DNA of 9,829 bases from DUSC01 sp964371125. Its GTDB lineage: Bacteria; Pseudomonadota; Alphaproteobacteria; Rhizobiales; Rhizobiaceae. Location: contig CAYJMY010000182.1 of NCBI GenBank assembly GCA_964371125.1, positions 1 through 9,829 on the forward strand. The letters are read 5' to 3'. Position numbers and translations under genes: made by a program. Position 1 is the first letter of the stretch. Every line of letters begins with the position of its first letter. Positions 1 through 6,804 of this stretch are shown here, one piece after another. Below the pieces are notes generated by a model, which saw nothing but the letters and a program-made list of their open reading frames with translations, was not told the origin of the DNA and searched no databases.

Positions 1-451
1 GCGCTATACCGGTGAAGATCGCGCCGGAGGCGATTGTGGCAACGATTGGTGCGACACGCCCAACGGTAATCACGATGCCGTTGATCACCCCGCACAGGGT
101 GCCGATCGCCAGAACGGCTATTGCGCCCACGGCAATCTCAACCGGACTGCCGTCAAGAAGATAGGACGCGGCGGCGTTTGATAGCGCTATGATGCCGCCA
201 ACAGAAAGGTCGAGGCCACCTGTCACCACGGCGAAGAACTGGGCGACGGCAGCCAGCGCGAGGGGAACGATCTGGTTGGCCCAAGGCGTGATCGCCGCCA
301 CATGCAAGCCGCGCGGATGGATGTAGATGAACGTCACGAAGCTAGCAGCGAACAGGGCGACTGTAAGGCAAAGCCGCCATTCGCGTTTGGCCAGATCAAA
401 CAGCTCGCGCGAAAAGTCGGACCGTATTTCGGTTTCGATTCTAATGCTCAT
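1..451 (-). CDS. ABC sugar transporter permease, RbsC type (partial, 3' end outside window)
   Basis: Inner-membrane channel subunit of a ribose/xylose/galactoside-class ABC importer. Only the first 150 residues are in the window. They show a cytoplasmic N-terminus (residues 1-25), then hydrophobic segments at about 26-44, 61-78, 83-98 and 106-130. The motif GGLDLSVGG (78-86) matches the GxDLSVG signature of the RbsC/BPD_transp_2 family, and APIVATI (134-140) sits where these permeases carry P-x-F/V-x-A-T-L. The ATG at 451 is preceded by a GGAGGG-type Shine-Dalgarno sequence and overlaps the end of the upstream ATPase gene by 11 bp, which implies translational coupling. It is the last visible gene of the minus-strand operon. 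The family call is firm; the substrate is not deducible. Confidence 0.93.
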   Translation of the reverse strand, partial: MSIRIETEIRSDFSRELFDLAKREWRLCLTVALFAASFVTFIYIHPRGLHVAAITPWANQIVPLALAAVAQFFAVVTGGLDLSVGGIIALSNAAASYLLDGSPVEIAVGAIAVLAIGTLCGVINGIVITVGRVAPIVATIASGAIFTGIA

Positions 452-2003
452 TGCTCCGCCCTCCCTCGATGGCCCTGAGACCGAATGATTGCGAAAGAAT
501 TGCCTCTTCCGTGATCTCTGCCCCACAAAGCTCCTTGACGATCCTGCCCTGGTAAAAGACCCCAACGCGATCGGCGAGACCAACCAGTTCGTCGTAGTCT
601 GTCGAGTGAAGGACAATGGCCGCGCGCGCCTCGGTCAACTGGCGCAGTAGCCTGTAGATCTCGGACTTCGTGCCGACATCGATTCCACGCGTCGGATCGC
701 TGAGCAGTAGTATCGCCGGTTCCGCCGCCAGATACTTGGCTATGACCACTTTTTGCTGGTTTCCGCCCGAAAGCGTATCAACGCTGTCGTCGACGGACGC
801 CGCCTTGATCCGCAAGCGCTTGACGAGCTCGGAAATTAGTTCGGCCCGGCGGCCCGGCTGGATGACACCGAGCTTGGAAATCTTGTCGGAGGCGGCCGCG
901 GTGAGATTGTCGCCAATCGACAGGTCCAGATGAAGCCCCTCTGTCTTGCGGTCCTCCGGGATAAGAGCGATGCCGGGAATTCCCATAAGCGCATCGCTGG
1001 GATTACCTGGCATTCTCCGGCTGCCCACGGAAATGTTTCCCGTAACCCCCCTCAGTAATCCATAGATCGCCTGGAGCGCTTCCTTCTGACCCTGCCCGTC
1101 GAGGCCGCCAATCCCGTATATTTCGCCCGGACGCACCTGAAAACTGACACCGCACAGTTTCTTCTGCCAGCGCAGGCCGTCCACCGAAAGGACGGGCTCG
1201 GCAGTGCTGGGGGCGGGTTTGGGCGGATAGACCTGGCTGATATCGCGCCCGATCATCATCGAGATGATCTCAGACTCCGACCTCGAACCGTTCTTGAACG
1301 TTGCGATGCTCTTTCCATTCCGGAAAACGCTGCAGGTATCGGCGAGCTCGTCAATTTCGTGCATCCGATGGGAAATGTAGACGACCGCGACACCTTCTTC
1401 TTTGAGCCTGCGGACCATCGAAAAAAGGATACGCACTTCGCGATCGCCGAGCGCGGAGGTGGCCTCATCGAGGATCAGGACCCGCGGCAGCTTGACCAGC
1501 GCCTTGGCGATTTCCACCAGTTGCGCCTGCGGAAGGGCCAACGGGCGCACCTTGGACCGGGGATCGATGTTTTCGCAGCCCATCCGGGCGAGAATTTCAG
1601 TCGCAGCGCGCAGCTGCTTGCCGCGGCTGTAGAACCCCGCCGCAAATGTCGATTTGTTGATGAATATATTATCCGCGACCGAGAGATCCGGAATAAGGGA
1701 AAGTTCTTGATGCACGCAGGCAATTCCCCTGCGTTCCGCATCCCTGGGGTCTCGGATCGTCTGGGTCTGACCATCAATTTTCAATTCGCCGGTTGTCGGA
1801 GGCGTGACGCCCGCCAGAATCCTGATTAGCGTGCTCTTTCCCGCACCATTTTCCCCGAGGATGGCATGGACCTCACCCTTATTGAGCGTCAGGTTCACTT
1901 CATCGAGCGCAACCACGCCGCCATAGACTTTACGCAGCCCGCGCAATTCAATGATGGGTTGCGGCAATGTTGAGGCAATTTCTTTGATGACGTCTACTTG
2001 CAT
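441..2003 (-). CDS. ABC sugar transporter ATP-binding protein, RbsA/MglA type (two nucleotide-binding domains)
   Basis: Cytoplasmic ATPase energising sugar uptake; 520 residues, the normal size for the duplicated RbsA/MglA/XylG family. Domain 1 has Walker A GENGAGKST (50-58), Q-loop Q99, an atypical signature LPQAQ (157-161), Walker B VLILDEATSAL (175-185) and the switch His212. Domain 2 has the usual degenerate P-loop GLDGQGQKE (300-308), the family hallmark IPEDRKTEGL (348-357), a canonical LSGGNQQK signature (411-418) and LLLSDPTRGID (432-442), where the Walker B Asp-Glu pair is replaced by Ser-Asp. I chose the ATG at 2003 because AGGAAGG lies 5 nt upstream. A GTG at 2030 would add nine residues but lies inside a hairpin and lacks such a site. 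It follows the binding-protein gene after 65 bp and overlaps the permease start. Confidence 0.95.
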   Translation of the reverse strand: MQVDVIKEIASTLPQPIIELRGLRKVYGGVVALDEVNLTLNKGEVHAILGENGAGKSTLIRILAGVTPPTTGELKIDGQTQTIRDPRDAERRGIACVHQELSLIPDLSVADNIFINKSTFAAGFYSRGKQLRAATEILARMGCENIDPRSKVRPLALPQAQLVEIAKALVKLPRVLILDEATSALGDREVRILFSMVRRLKEEGVAVVYISHRMHEIDELADTCSVFRNGKSIATFKNGSRSESEIISMMIGRDISQVYPPKPAPSTAEPVLSVDGLRWQKKLCGVSFQVRPGEIYGIGGLDGQGQKEALQAIYGLLRGVTGNISVGSRRMPGNPSDALMGIPGIALIPEDRKTEGLHLDLSIGDNLTAAASDKISKLGVIQPGRRAELISELVKRLRIKAASVDDSVDTLSGGNQQKVVIAKYLAAEPAILLLSDPTRGIDVGTKSEIYRLLRQLTEARAAIVLHSTDYDELVGLADRVGVFYQGRIVKELCGAEITEEAILSQSFGLRAIEGGRSNEH

Positions 2004-2024
2004 GACAGCCTTCCTATAGGCAAA

Positions 2025-2048
2025 GGTCACGCCTGGTGCGGCGTGACC
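2025..2048 (-). promoter_or_regulatory. Intergenic RNA hairpin between binding-protein and ATPase genes
   Basis: Perfect 9-bp inverted repeat GGTCACGCC / GGCGTGACC with a 6-nt loop, starting 20 bp after the binding-protein stop codon. No T-run follows on the minus strand, so it is not an intrinsic terminator. In importer operons such hairpins protect the upstream binding-protein mRNA end and lower expression of the downstream ATPase and permease; that role is inferred here. Confidence 0.65.
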
Positions 2049-2068
2049 CGTGTGCGCATTGGAAAATA

Positions 2069-3160
2069 TCAGAGGTTGTCTGGTGTCTGGCCCAAAATCT
2101 GATCTGCGGTGAAATTCACTCCGCAGGCCGGAAAAGAAGTGGCCGCATAGAACGTCGCCGGCAGGTTGGTGAAGTAGTTCTCTCCGTCCTGAAGCTCCTC
2201 CGACGTGACTACCGGAATATCCAATAGGATCATGCTAGGCAGCGCCTCACCCTTGAGGGATGCGATCAAAGCGGAGAACGCGACCGCCGCCATCGCAGGA
2301 GCCTGAGCAGCCGAAAGTCCAGGCACCTGGTTCTTGGCCATTTCGATGCGCGTTCCGTTCTCAGCATCCCCGGCAAGGGGGACGATGGGATGATTTGTGT
2401 CTACCATGGCGCGGATTGCACCGGCGCATCCGTGCTGACAAACGATGCCGTCAAAAGGCCCGCTGGTTGCGATGGCGTCCGCAACGACTTTTTGAACTGT
2501 CCCTGTATCCCAGTTGCCAGCGACCTCGATCACCGTGGCACCGGGCACGTTGTCGAGAACAGCGCGCATGCCGTCATGGTTGTCGCGATCGACCGAATTG
2601 CCCGGCAGCCCGCGCACTTCGAGGAATTTCGGGTTCGGCTTGGTCACGCGTCTGACCACATCCTCCGCCTTAATTCTGCCCAGCTCGATCTGACTCTCGT
2701 TCACCTGCACCACGGCATCGTTATCAAGTGTATTGTCGAACGGCAGAATGATCGTGCCCGCCTGAGCGGCGCGCTTGACTACCGGTCCGAAAGACGTCGG
2801 ATTGACCGCGTTAAGCACGATGCCGTCAAATCCGGCGGCGATGAGACTGTCAACCGCGGCGATCTGCTGAGAGATATCGTTGCCCGTGCTGATCACTTTG
2901 AACTCTTTCAGGCCGGGCATGTTTTCAGGCAATTGCGACCACGCCTTCGCTGCCTGGATCATATTGATGCGCCAGTCATTGCCAGCGAAACCATTGACGA
3001 GCGCGACACGGTACGGGCCGGGCTTGGCCTCCCCTTGGATCACGTTCACGTCAGCGCTCGCCGGACGAAAGCATTCGGGTTTGTAGGTTTCCGCAAGCGC
3101 AGTTGTCGACAAAAGCGACAAGCACATGGCAGATCGAAGTAGGGTTCGCAGAATTGGCAT
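2069..3160 (-). CDS. Periplasmic sugar-type solute-binding protein of ABC importer
   Basis: Exported receptor that delivers a small solute to the adjacent importer; 363 residues. The start is the ATG at 3160, with GGGAGGA about 6-7 nt upstream. It begins a typical signal peptide: Arg-containing n-region, hydrophobic core, Ala-Leu-Ala cleavage site after residue 23. The open frame extends 26 codons further upstream, but that would bury the signal peptide. The mature part has the type-I periplasmic binding fold (Peripla_BP_4 class): first strand and ligand segment around RVALVNGFAGNDWR (51-64), the repeat-type element GFDGIVLNAVNP (110-121), ILPFDNT (138-144) and the hinge-proximal VPLAGDAENG (240-249). 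Cys30 and Cys346 could be disulfide partners. It lies between the dehydrogenase gene (74-bp gap) and the ATPase gene, with RNA hairpins in both gaps. Ligand unknown. Confidence 0.93.
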   Translation of the reverse strand: MPILRTLLRSAMCLSLLSTTALAETYKPECFRPASADVNVIQGEAKPGPYRVALVNGFAGNDWRINMIQAAKAWSQLPENMPGLKEFKVISTGNDISQQIAAVDSLIAAGFDGIVLNAVNPTSFGPVVKRAAQAGTIILPFDNTLDNDAVVQVNESQIELGRIKAEDVVRRVTKPNPKFLEVRGLPGNSVDRDNHDGMRAVLDNVPGATVIEVAGNWDTGTVQKVVADAIATSGPFDGIVCQHGCAGAIRAMVDTNHPIVPLAGDAENGTRIEMAKNQVPGLSAAQAPAMAAVAFSALIASLKGEALPSMILLDIPVVTSEELQDGENYFTNLPATFYAATSFPACGVNFTADQILGQTPDNL

Positions 3161-3197
3161 CGGTTTCCTCCCAGTTGCCGAGTTAAGGTCTATAGAG

Positions 3198-3247
3198 CAC
3201 GGCAGTTTGAAACCGCCGTGAGAGCACGTCAGTTTCAAACTGCCGTG
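3198..3247 (-). promoter_or_regulatory. Strong RNA stem-loop spanning the dehydrogenase stop codon
   Basis: Perfect 16-bp inverted repeat: arms 3198-3213 and 3232-3247, core CGGCAGTTTGAAAC / GTTTCAAACTGCCG. The 18-nt interior itself folds as CGTG(3217-3220)-AGAG-CACG(3225-3228). On the minus strand the TGA stop of the dehydrogenase gene lies in the first arm, and the second arm ends about 37 nt before the binding-protein ATG. No U-tract follows, so a processing or mRNA-stability element is more likely than a terminator. Confidence 0.75.
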
Positions 3248-3984
3248 TAGCCACCATCCACGACCAGTTCGCTGCCCGTCATGAACGAAGATCCATCGGA
3301 CGCAAGGAACAGAACCGCGCTGGCAATTTCTTCAGCCCGCGCCGGCCGGCCAAAAAGCGACGGCCCGAGCAGGTGCTTGACCTTTTCAGGATCATTGACG
3401 AGATCCTTGGTCATATTCGTTATAGTCAGGCTGGGGTGTACGGAGTTGACGCGGATATTATCCTTGGCAACCTCTGACGCCGTCGCTTTTGTAAGCAGGC
3501 GTACGGCGCCTTTAGATGCCACGTAAGCTGCGGCATCTGGAAATGCGACAAGACCCCAATTCGAGCAGATGTTGATAATTGTACCGCCACCGGCTTTGCG
3601 CATGTGAGGGATCACAAACTTCGATCCCAGGAAGACGCCACGAACGTTGACCGCCATCGTTTCTTCCCACACTTCCAGCGGCGTCGACTCGACTGTTCCA
3701 GACCGATAAATGCCCGCATTGTTGACAAGGATATCGATACGGCCAAATTTGCTGACGACTTTCTCGACGGCGGATGCCCAGCTTTGTTCTGACGTTACAT
3801 CGAGCTTCACGAAAATTGCATCCGGCCCGATCGTCTTTACCTCTTCTACAGCAGCCTTCCCCGCATCTTCGTTGATGTCGGCAATGACTATCCTAGCACC
3901 AGCACTCGCGAGCGCTTTGCAGTGAGCCAGCCCCATTCCGAGTGCGCCGCCCGTTATAATCGCAACTCTCTCATCAATTTTCAT
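3235..3984 (-). CDS. Short-chain dehydrogenase/reductase, classical SDR family
   Basis: Probable NAD(P)-dependent alcohol or sugar dehydrogenase, cytoplasmic, 249 residues, the usual classical-SDR length. Visible features are the cofactor glycine motif TGGALGMG (11-18), Asp36 at the end of the second strand (usually a sign of NAD over NADP preference), NNAG (88-91), the structural Asn113, catalytic Ser141, Tyr154 and Lys158 (YVASK), HPSLTITNM after the fifth strand (Ser replaces the common Gly of the PG motif), and a C-terminal MTGSELVVDGGYT. I chose the ATG at 3984 because GGAGGAG lies about 9 nt upstream and the glycine motif then begins at residue 11. The open frame runs 54 codons further upstream but that part resembles no SDR. 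It is the first gene of the transporter operon, so it likely oxidises the imported compound. Exact substrate unknown. Confidence 0.93.
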   Translation of the reverse strand: MKIDERVAIITGGALGMGLAHCKALASAGARIVIADINEDAGKAAVEEVKTIGPDAIFVKLDVTSEQSWASAVEKVVSKFGRIDILVNNAGIYRSGTVESTPLEVWEETMAVNVRGVFLGSKFVIPHMRKAGGGTIINICSNWGLVAFPDAAAYVASKGAVRLLTKATASEVAKDNIRVNSVHPSLTITNMTKDLVNDPEKVKHLLGPSLFGRPARAEEIASAVLFLASDGSSFMTGSELVVDGGYTAV

Positions 3985-4201
3985 CGCAGCCATCTCCTCC
4001 GATATACGCCACTTACTTCCGCGACCTGCCGTGCGCTTTTCCTTGGAAGGTAGTGTCATGAAAAAATCTCGGTGCGTCAAGAGAGATTTTATCGATTGAT
4101 CATTTTCGAGTGGCACCACCCCATACTTGTGATATAGTCGCGACAAGATGCACGAGACACCCAGTTTGACCTAAAAACCCACGCCGCACAGGAGACTCGA
4201 A
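3985..4201. promoter_or_regulatory. Divergent promoter/operator region between the SDR operon and the tetR-type gene
   Basis: Non-coding 217 bp between two divergently read genes. For the minus strand, a TTGACG -35-like box (4080-4075) stands 17 bp from GACACT (4057-4052), a weak -10. An inverted repeat AAAATCTC-N12-GAGATTTT (4063-4070 / 4083-4090) lies across this -35 box. A second pair, CTTGT-N12-ACAAG (4126-4130 / 4143-4147), encloses the 8-bp palindrome GTCGCGAC (4137-4144) and a TATAGT that could be the -10 of the plus-strand gene. The short palindromes ATCGAT and TGATCA adjoin at 4091-4102. The repeats are seen directly; operator function is inferred from the flanking TetR gene. Confidence 0.55.
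4063..4090. promoter_or_regulatory. Candidate TetR operator (AAAATCTC-N12-GAGATTTT)
   Basis: Eight-base perfect inverted repeat with a 12-bp spacer, placed on the -35-like TTGACG box of the minus-strand operon. A repressor bound here would block that promoter. The divergent TetR-type gene begins 112 bp away and is the obvious candidate ligand-responsive repressor. Confidence 0.45.
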
Positions 4202-4894
4202 TTGCCTAGCCGAAAGAAACCGAATTCATACCTCTCCGCCGAGGCGCGGGAACAACAGATCGTTGAGATGGCTATCGATTATTTTTCCGAGTATGGATTT
4301 CAAGCAAGCACTCGCGAGATCGCTAAACATATCAACATAACTCAGCCGCTTCTATATCGATACTTCAAAACAAAGAATGATCTAATTGAACGCGTTTACA
4401 AAGAGGTTTTTCTTGATCAATGGCGAGGCGAATGGCAGATTGATCTTCAAAGTCGCGAAATACCTTTTCGAGATCGGCTAAAGAATTATCTTATAGACTA
4501 TTGTAATAGTATACTTGATAGGAATTGGATTCGCATTTTCCTGTTGGGTGCGTTGAATGATCAGACTATAAATAAGCGTTATCTGGCGATGCTGCAGGAG
4601 CGCACCTTTCCTATTATTCTCAACGAACTTTATGCTTCGATTGGAATTGAGAGCTCGGACGAGAGAAATCGCGCACTCGACAATGAGATCTTATGGTCAT
4701 TTCACTCGAGCTTCTTCTACATTGGGGTTCGAAAATATGTATATCAGCTGGAGGTACCGGAAAATATTGAAGAGATAATCGATGCCCGCGTGAACGCCTT
4801 TTTGGACGGCGCAGAGGCGGAATTTATCGCGCGGCGCAAGAGCGCGTCGGGTTTGCCGCACGGTAGCAATTCTGAACTAAAACGCCGGGCTTGA
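4202..4894 (+). CDS. TetR/AcrR-family transcriptional regulator
   Basis: DNA-binding regulator, 230 residues. It starts at a TTG with AGGAG 7 nt upstream (4190-4194); no better start is visible. The N-terminal TetR domain is plain: helix 1 around residues 15-31 (QQIVEMAIDYFSEYGF), then the helix-turn-helix STREIAKHINITQPLLYRYF (36-55) followed by KTKNDLIERVYKEVF. The C-terminal helical ligand domain (about 75-205) has no recognisable specificity. Its base composition is visibly more AT-rich than that of neighbouring genes. It is divergent from the SDR/ABC operon and co-oriented with the cupin and dehydrogenase genes, so it probably controls both units. Repressor versus activator cannot be read from sequence. 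Confidence 0.92.
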   Translation: MPSRKKPNSYLSAEAREQQIVEMAIDYFSEYGFQASTREIAKHINITQPLLYRYFKTKNDLIERVYKEVFLDQWRGEWQIDLQSREIPFRDRLKNYLIDYCNSILDRNWIRIFLLGALNDQTINKRYLAMLQERTFPIILNELYASIGIESSDERNRALDNEILWSFHSSFFYIGVRKYVYQLEVPENIEEIIDARVNAFLDGAEAEFIARRKSASGLPHGSNSELKRRA

Positions 4895-4921
4895 CAATAA
4901 ATTATCAAACGATCAAATTAT
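4891..4921 (+). promoter_or_regulatory. Possible promoter before the cupin gene
   Basis: A perfect TTGACA (4891-4896) overlaps the tetR-type stop codon. A -10-like AATTAT (4916-4921) follows at a long 19-bp spacing. The spacer holds a direct repeat ATCAAA (4904-4909 and 4912-4917). This could give the cupin/dehydrogenase genes a promoter separate from that of the regulator. Confidence 0.3.
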
Positions 4922-4955
4922 GCGCGATCGCTGGATATCGAAGGAGGTGCTCGCA

Positions 4956-5354
4956 ATGCAGGAAGCAGCAGGTGGGGCCGCTAGAAAAGATTGGCCGAAA
5001 GTTCTCATTGACGAGATGGAGCGCAATTACAACAACGGCAAAGTGGGTCATACACTCGTGTCGGAAACCGAGAAGGTTCGGGTAGGGCACATAGAGCTGG
5101 CCCCAGGTGAACGTATTGGCTTTCATAGTCATGTTCTGGATTACTTCTGGACGGCGTTGGGCGCGGGGAAATCAAGATCTCACTACGCCGACGGCCGGAC
5201 GATTGAGGTAACCTGCGAGGCTGGCGAAACGCGACACCTCTCGTTCAACACAGGCGAGCGCATGCAACACGACCTCGAAAACGTCGGCGAGACGCCGCTC
5301 CGGTTCGTCACCGTGGAATTTAAGGACAGCAGCAATGCGCCACTGCTGGTGTAA
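4956..5354 (+). CDS. Small cupin-domain protein
   Basis: Single-domain cupin (132 residues) with an unknown reaction. Start ATG 4956 is favoured by the strong AAGGAGG at 4941-4947; an in-frame ATG at 4920 would add 12 residues with no good ribosome site. Cupin motif 1 is present as GERIGFHSHV (51-60) with metal-ligand candidates His57 and His59, but the usual Glu is replaced by the DYFW region. Motif 2 is present as GERMQHDLENVG (100-111) with His105 and Asn109. Between them lies the expected turn GKSRSHYADGRTIEV (71-85). Three histidines could bind a divalent metal. Family members range from sugar isomerases and epimerases to dioxygenases. Its placement between the regulator and a dehydrogenase suggests a catabolic or accessory step. 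Confidence 0.85.
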   Translation: MQEAAGGAARKDWPKVLIDEMERNYNNGKVGHTLVSETEKVRVGHIELAPGERIGFHSHVLDYFWTALGAGKSRSHYADGRTIEVTCEAGETRHLSFNTGERMQHDLENVGETPLRFVTVEFKDSSNAPLLV

Positions 5355-5368
5355 GATAGACCCGTCGC

Positions 5369-5389
5369 CCCTGTTCATAGGAGACAGGG
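5369..5389 (+). other. Small stem-loop after the cupin gene
   Basis: CCCTGT (5369-5374) pairs with ACAGGG (5384-5389) around a 9-nt loop, and can extend by GC pairs past a one-base bulge. It starts 14 bp after the cupin stop. No T-run follows, so a terminator call is weak. Confidence 0.3.
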
Positions 5390-5462
5390 CGGCCTCTATT
5401 GTCGCGGCGTATAGTTCAATACGTCCCGCTGCTCGATCCCCTGCGAAGAATCTTGCCGCGTA

Positions 5463-5491
5463 TCTGCATTCGCGAGACGCTCGAATATAAT
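5463..5491 (+). promoter_or_regulatory. Possible internal promoter for the glycerol-dehydrogenase-like gene
   Basis: A perfect TATAAT (5486-5491) lies 37 bp before the next start codon, in a 174-bp gap after the cupin gene. The -35 at 17 bp (TCTGCA, 5463-5468) is poor, so this is only a candidate. Confidence 0.3.
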
Positions 5492-5528
5492 ATTTTGCCC
5501 GAGGGCGAGCGGGAGGAGGAATATCCAG

Positions 5529-6704
5529 ATGACAGAAGCGAAGGAAACCCAACCACTAAAGCGTCCGCCGATAATATTCGTTTCCCCACCTAAATACGTT
5601 CAAGGCCCGGGCGTGATTGACGTGATGCACGAGTATATGCGTGACCTCGGTGTGCGCGCGACCGTAATATCCGACGAGTTCGTATGGAAAACCTTTGGTG
5701 CCCGCGTAGCACAGTCATGTAAAGCGGGGAAAATAGAGCTCAGTCCGTTCATTTTCAGTGGACAAGCTTCCATTGGTCAAGTCGAGAAGGCGGCCGAAAG
5801 CGCCCGAAAGGCTAAATCCGACATCATTGTTGGCATGGGCGGGGGCAAGGCGTGCGATGTTGCCAAAGCTGTGGGCGCCCGCCTCGGCTGCAAATGGGTC
5901 ACACTTGCAACCATCGCGTCCACCGACGCACCTACGAGTTCCCTTTCGGTTCTTTATCAAGACAATGGCGACTTCCATAGCTATGAGTTGCATGGAAAGA
6001 ATCCCGATCTCGTCATGGTAGACACAGACGCGGTCGCAAGGGCTCCGGCACGTTTCCTTGCCTCGGGTATGGCCGACGCAGTCGCGACACGTTTTGAATC
6101 GGCAATGTGCGCAATAGCGGGCTCCTACACAATTCTGGGTGCGCGGCCCTCCAACGCTGGTCTGGCTCTTGGTGCACTGGCGTGGGACAATTGCCGGCGC
6201 TACGGCCTCAGCGCGCTGAAAGCGGTCGAGGCGCACGCGGTCACGCCCGCGCTTGAACTGATCGTCGAAACCAATACCTTCCATAGCGGCGTGGGTTTCG
6301 AAAGCGGAGGGTTCTCCGGAGCTCACGCAATCCACAACGGTATTACGCGCCTGCCGGAAAGCCACGTGGCCATGCATGGCGAGATCGTAAACTTTGGCGT
6401 TCTGGTTCAATTGACGCTGGAGGGTCGCCGCGATGCGGATCTCGATGAATTCATCGAGTTCTCTTTGCCACTTGGCCTACCGGTCACGCTGGAACAGATT
6501 GGTCTCAAGGGTATCACGGAAGAAAAGCTGCATATCGTTGCAGAAGCCGCGACGGCACCCGGTGAATCTATTCATTGGATGCCGTTCAAGGTCGATGCAA
6601 ACATGGTGGCCGCTGCAATTGTCGGAACCGATGCCTATGCACGGGAGTACCTCGCGGGTCGTGAATCCCGCCTTTCAGCACCCCGTCGACCGCAAATCCG
6701 ATAG
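5529..6704 (+). CDS. Glycerol dehydrogenase-like metal-dependent NAD dehydrogenase (GldA family)
   Basis: Group III (iron/zinc-type) dehydrogenase, 391 residues, slightly longer than typical GldA (about 367) because of N- and C-terminal tails. The NAD-binding glycine motif is GMGGGKACDVAKAV (102-115). The family block TIASTDAPTSSLSV (128-141) matches GldA closely. Expected metal ligands are Asp183 (ASGMADAVATRFE), His266 (GAHAIHNG) and His283 (MHGEIV), with ETNTFHSGVGFESGG (247-261) between. Family reaction: glycerol or a related vicinal diol to the hydroxyketone, with NAD. Start ATG 5529 has AGGAGGA 8 nt upstream. It is flanked by the cupin and VOC genes in the same direction. The true substrate may be another diol or hydroxyketone; family assignment is firm, specificity is not. 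Confidence 0.92.
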   Translation: MTEAKETQPLKRPPIIFVSPPKYVQGPGVIDVMHEYMRDLGVRATVISDEFVWKTFGARVAQSCKAGKIELSPFIFSGQASIGQVEKAAESARKAKSDIIVGMGGGKACDVAKAVGARLGCKWVTLATIASTDAPTSSLSVLYQDNGDFHSYELHGKNPDLVMVDTDAVARAPARFLASGMADAVATRFESAMCAIAGSYTILGARPSNAGLALGALAWDNCRRYGLSALKAVEAHAVTPALELIVETNTFHSGVGFESGGFSGAHAIHNGITRLPESHVAMHGEIVNFGVLVQLTLEGRRDADLDEFIEFSLPLGLPVTLEQIGLKGITEEKLHIVAEAATAPGESIHWMPFKVDANMVAAAIVGTDAYAREYLAGRESRLSAPRRPQIR

Positions 6705-6804
6705 TCGATTGGGTAACAGGCGAAAAATGGCGTATTTCACCTCGACCCGATAAACCACAGGTTTGAGGCGTTGGATTGTCCATGGAACTGCAAAAGAGTT
6801 GAAC

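Noticed and set aside
2390..3142. 250-codon plus-strand open frame opposite the binding-protein gene
   Set aside because: Antisense shadow; no ribosome site, no domain, and the minus strand codes a clear secreted binding protein.
3161..3238. N-terminal extension of the binding protein by 26 residues
   Set aside because: It would hide a standard signal peptide, and the GGGAGGA site fits the ATG at 3160.
3198..3247. Intrinsic terminator between the dehydrogenase and binding-protein genes
   Set aside because: The stem is strong but no T-run follows on either strand within the expected distance.
3985..4146. N-terminal extension of the short-chain dehydrogenase by 54 residues
   Set aside because: No SDR has this leader, the ribosome site fits the inner ATG at 3984, and the stretch contains the promoter and operator-like repeat.
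5399..5593. Small plus-strand open frame starting in the gap before the glycerol-dehydrogenase-like gene
   Set aside because: No ribosome site, no domain, and it runs into the real gene in another frame.
5715..6410. 231-codon minus-strand open frame opposite the glycerol-dehydrogenase-like gene
   Set aside because: It lies wholly antisense to a gene with complete family motifs, its translation has no recognisable domain, and its composition (many Arg, Cys, His) is typical of an antisense shadow.
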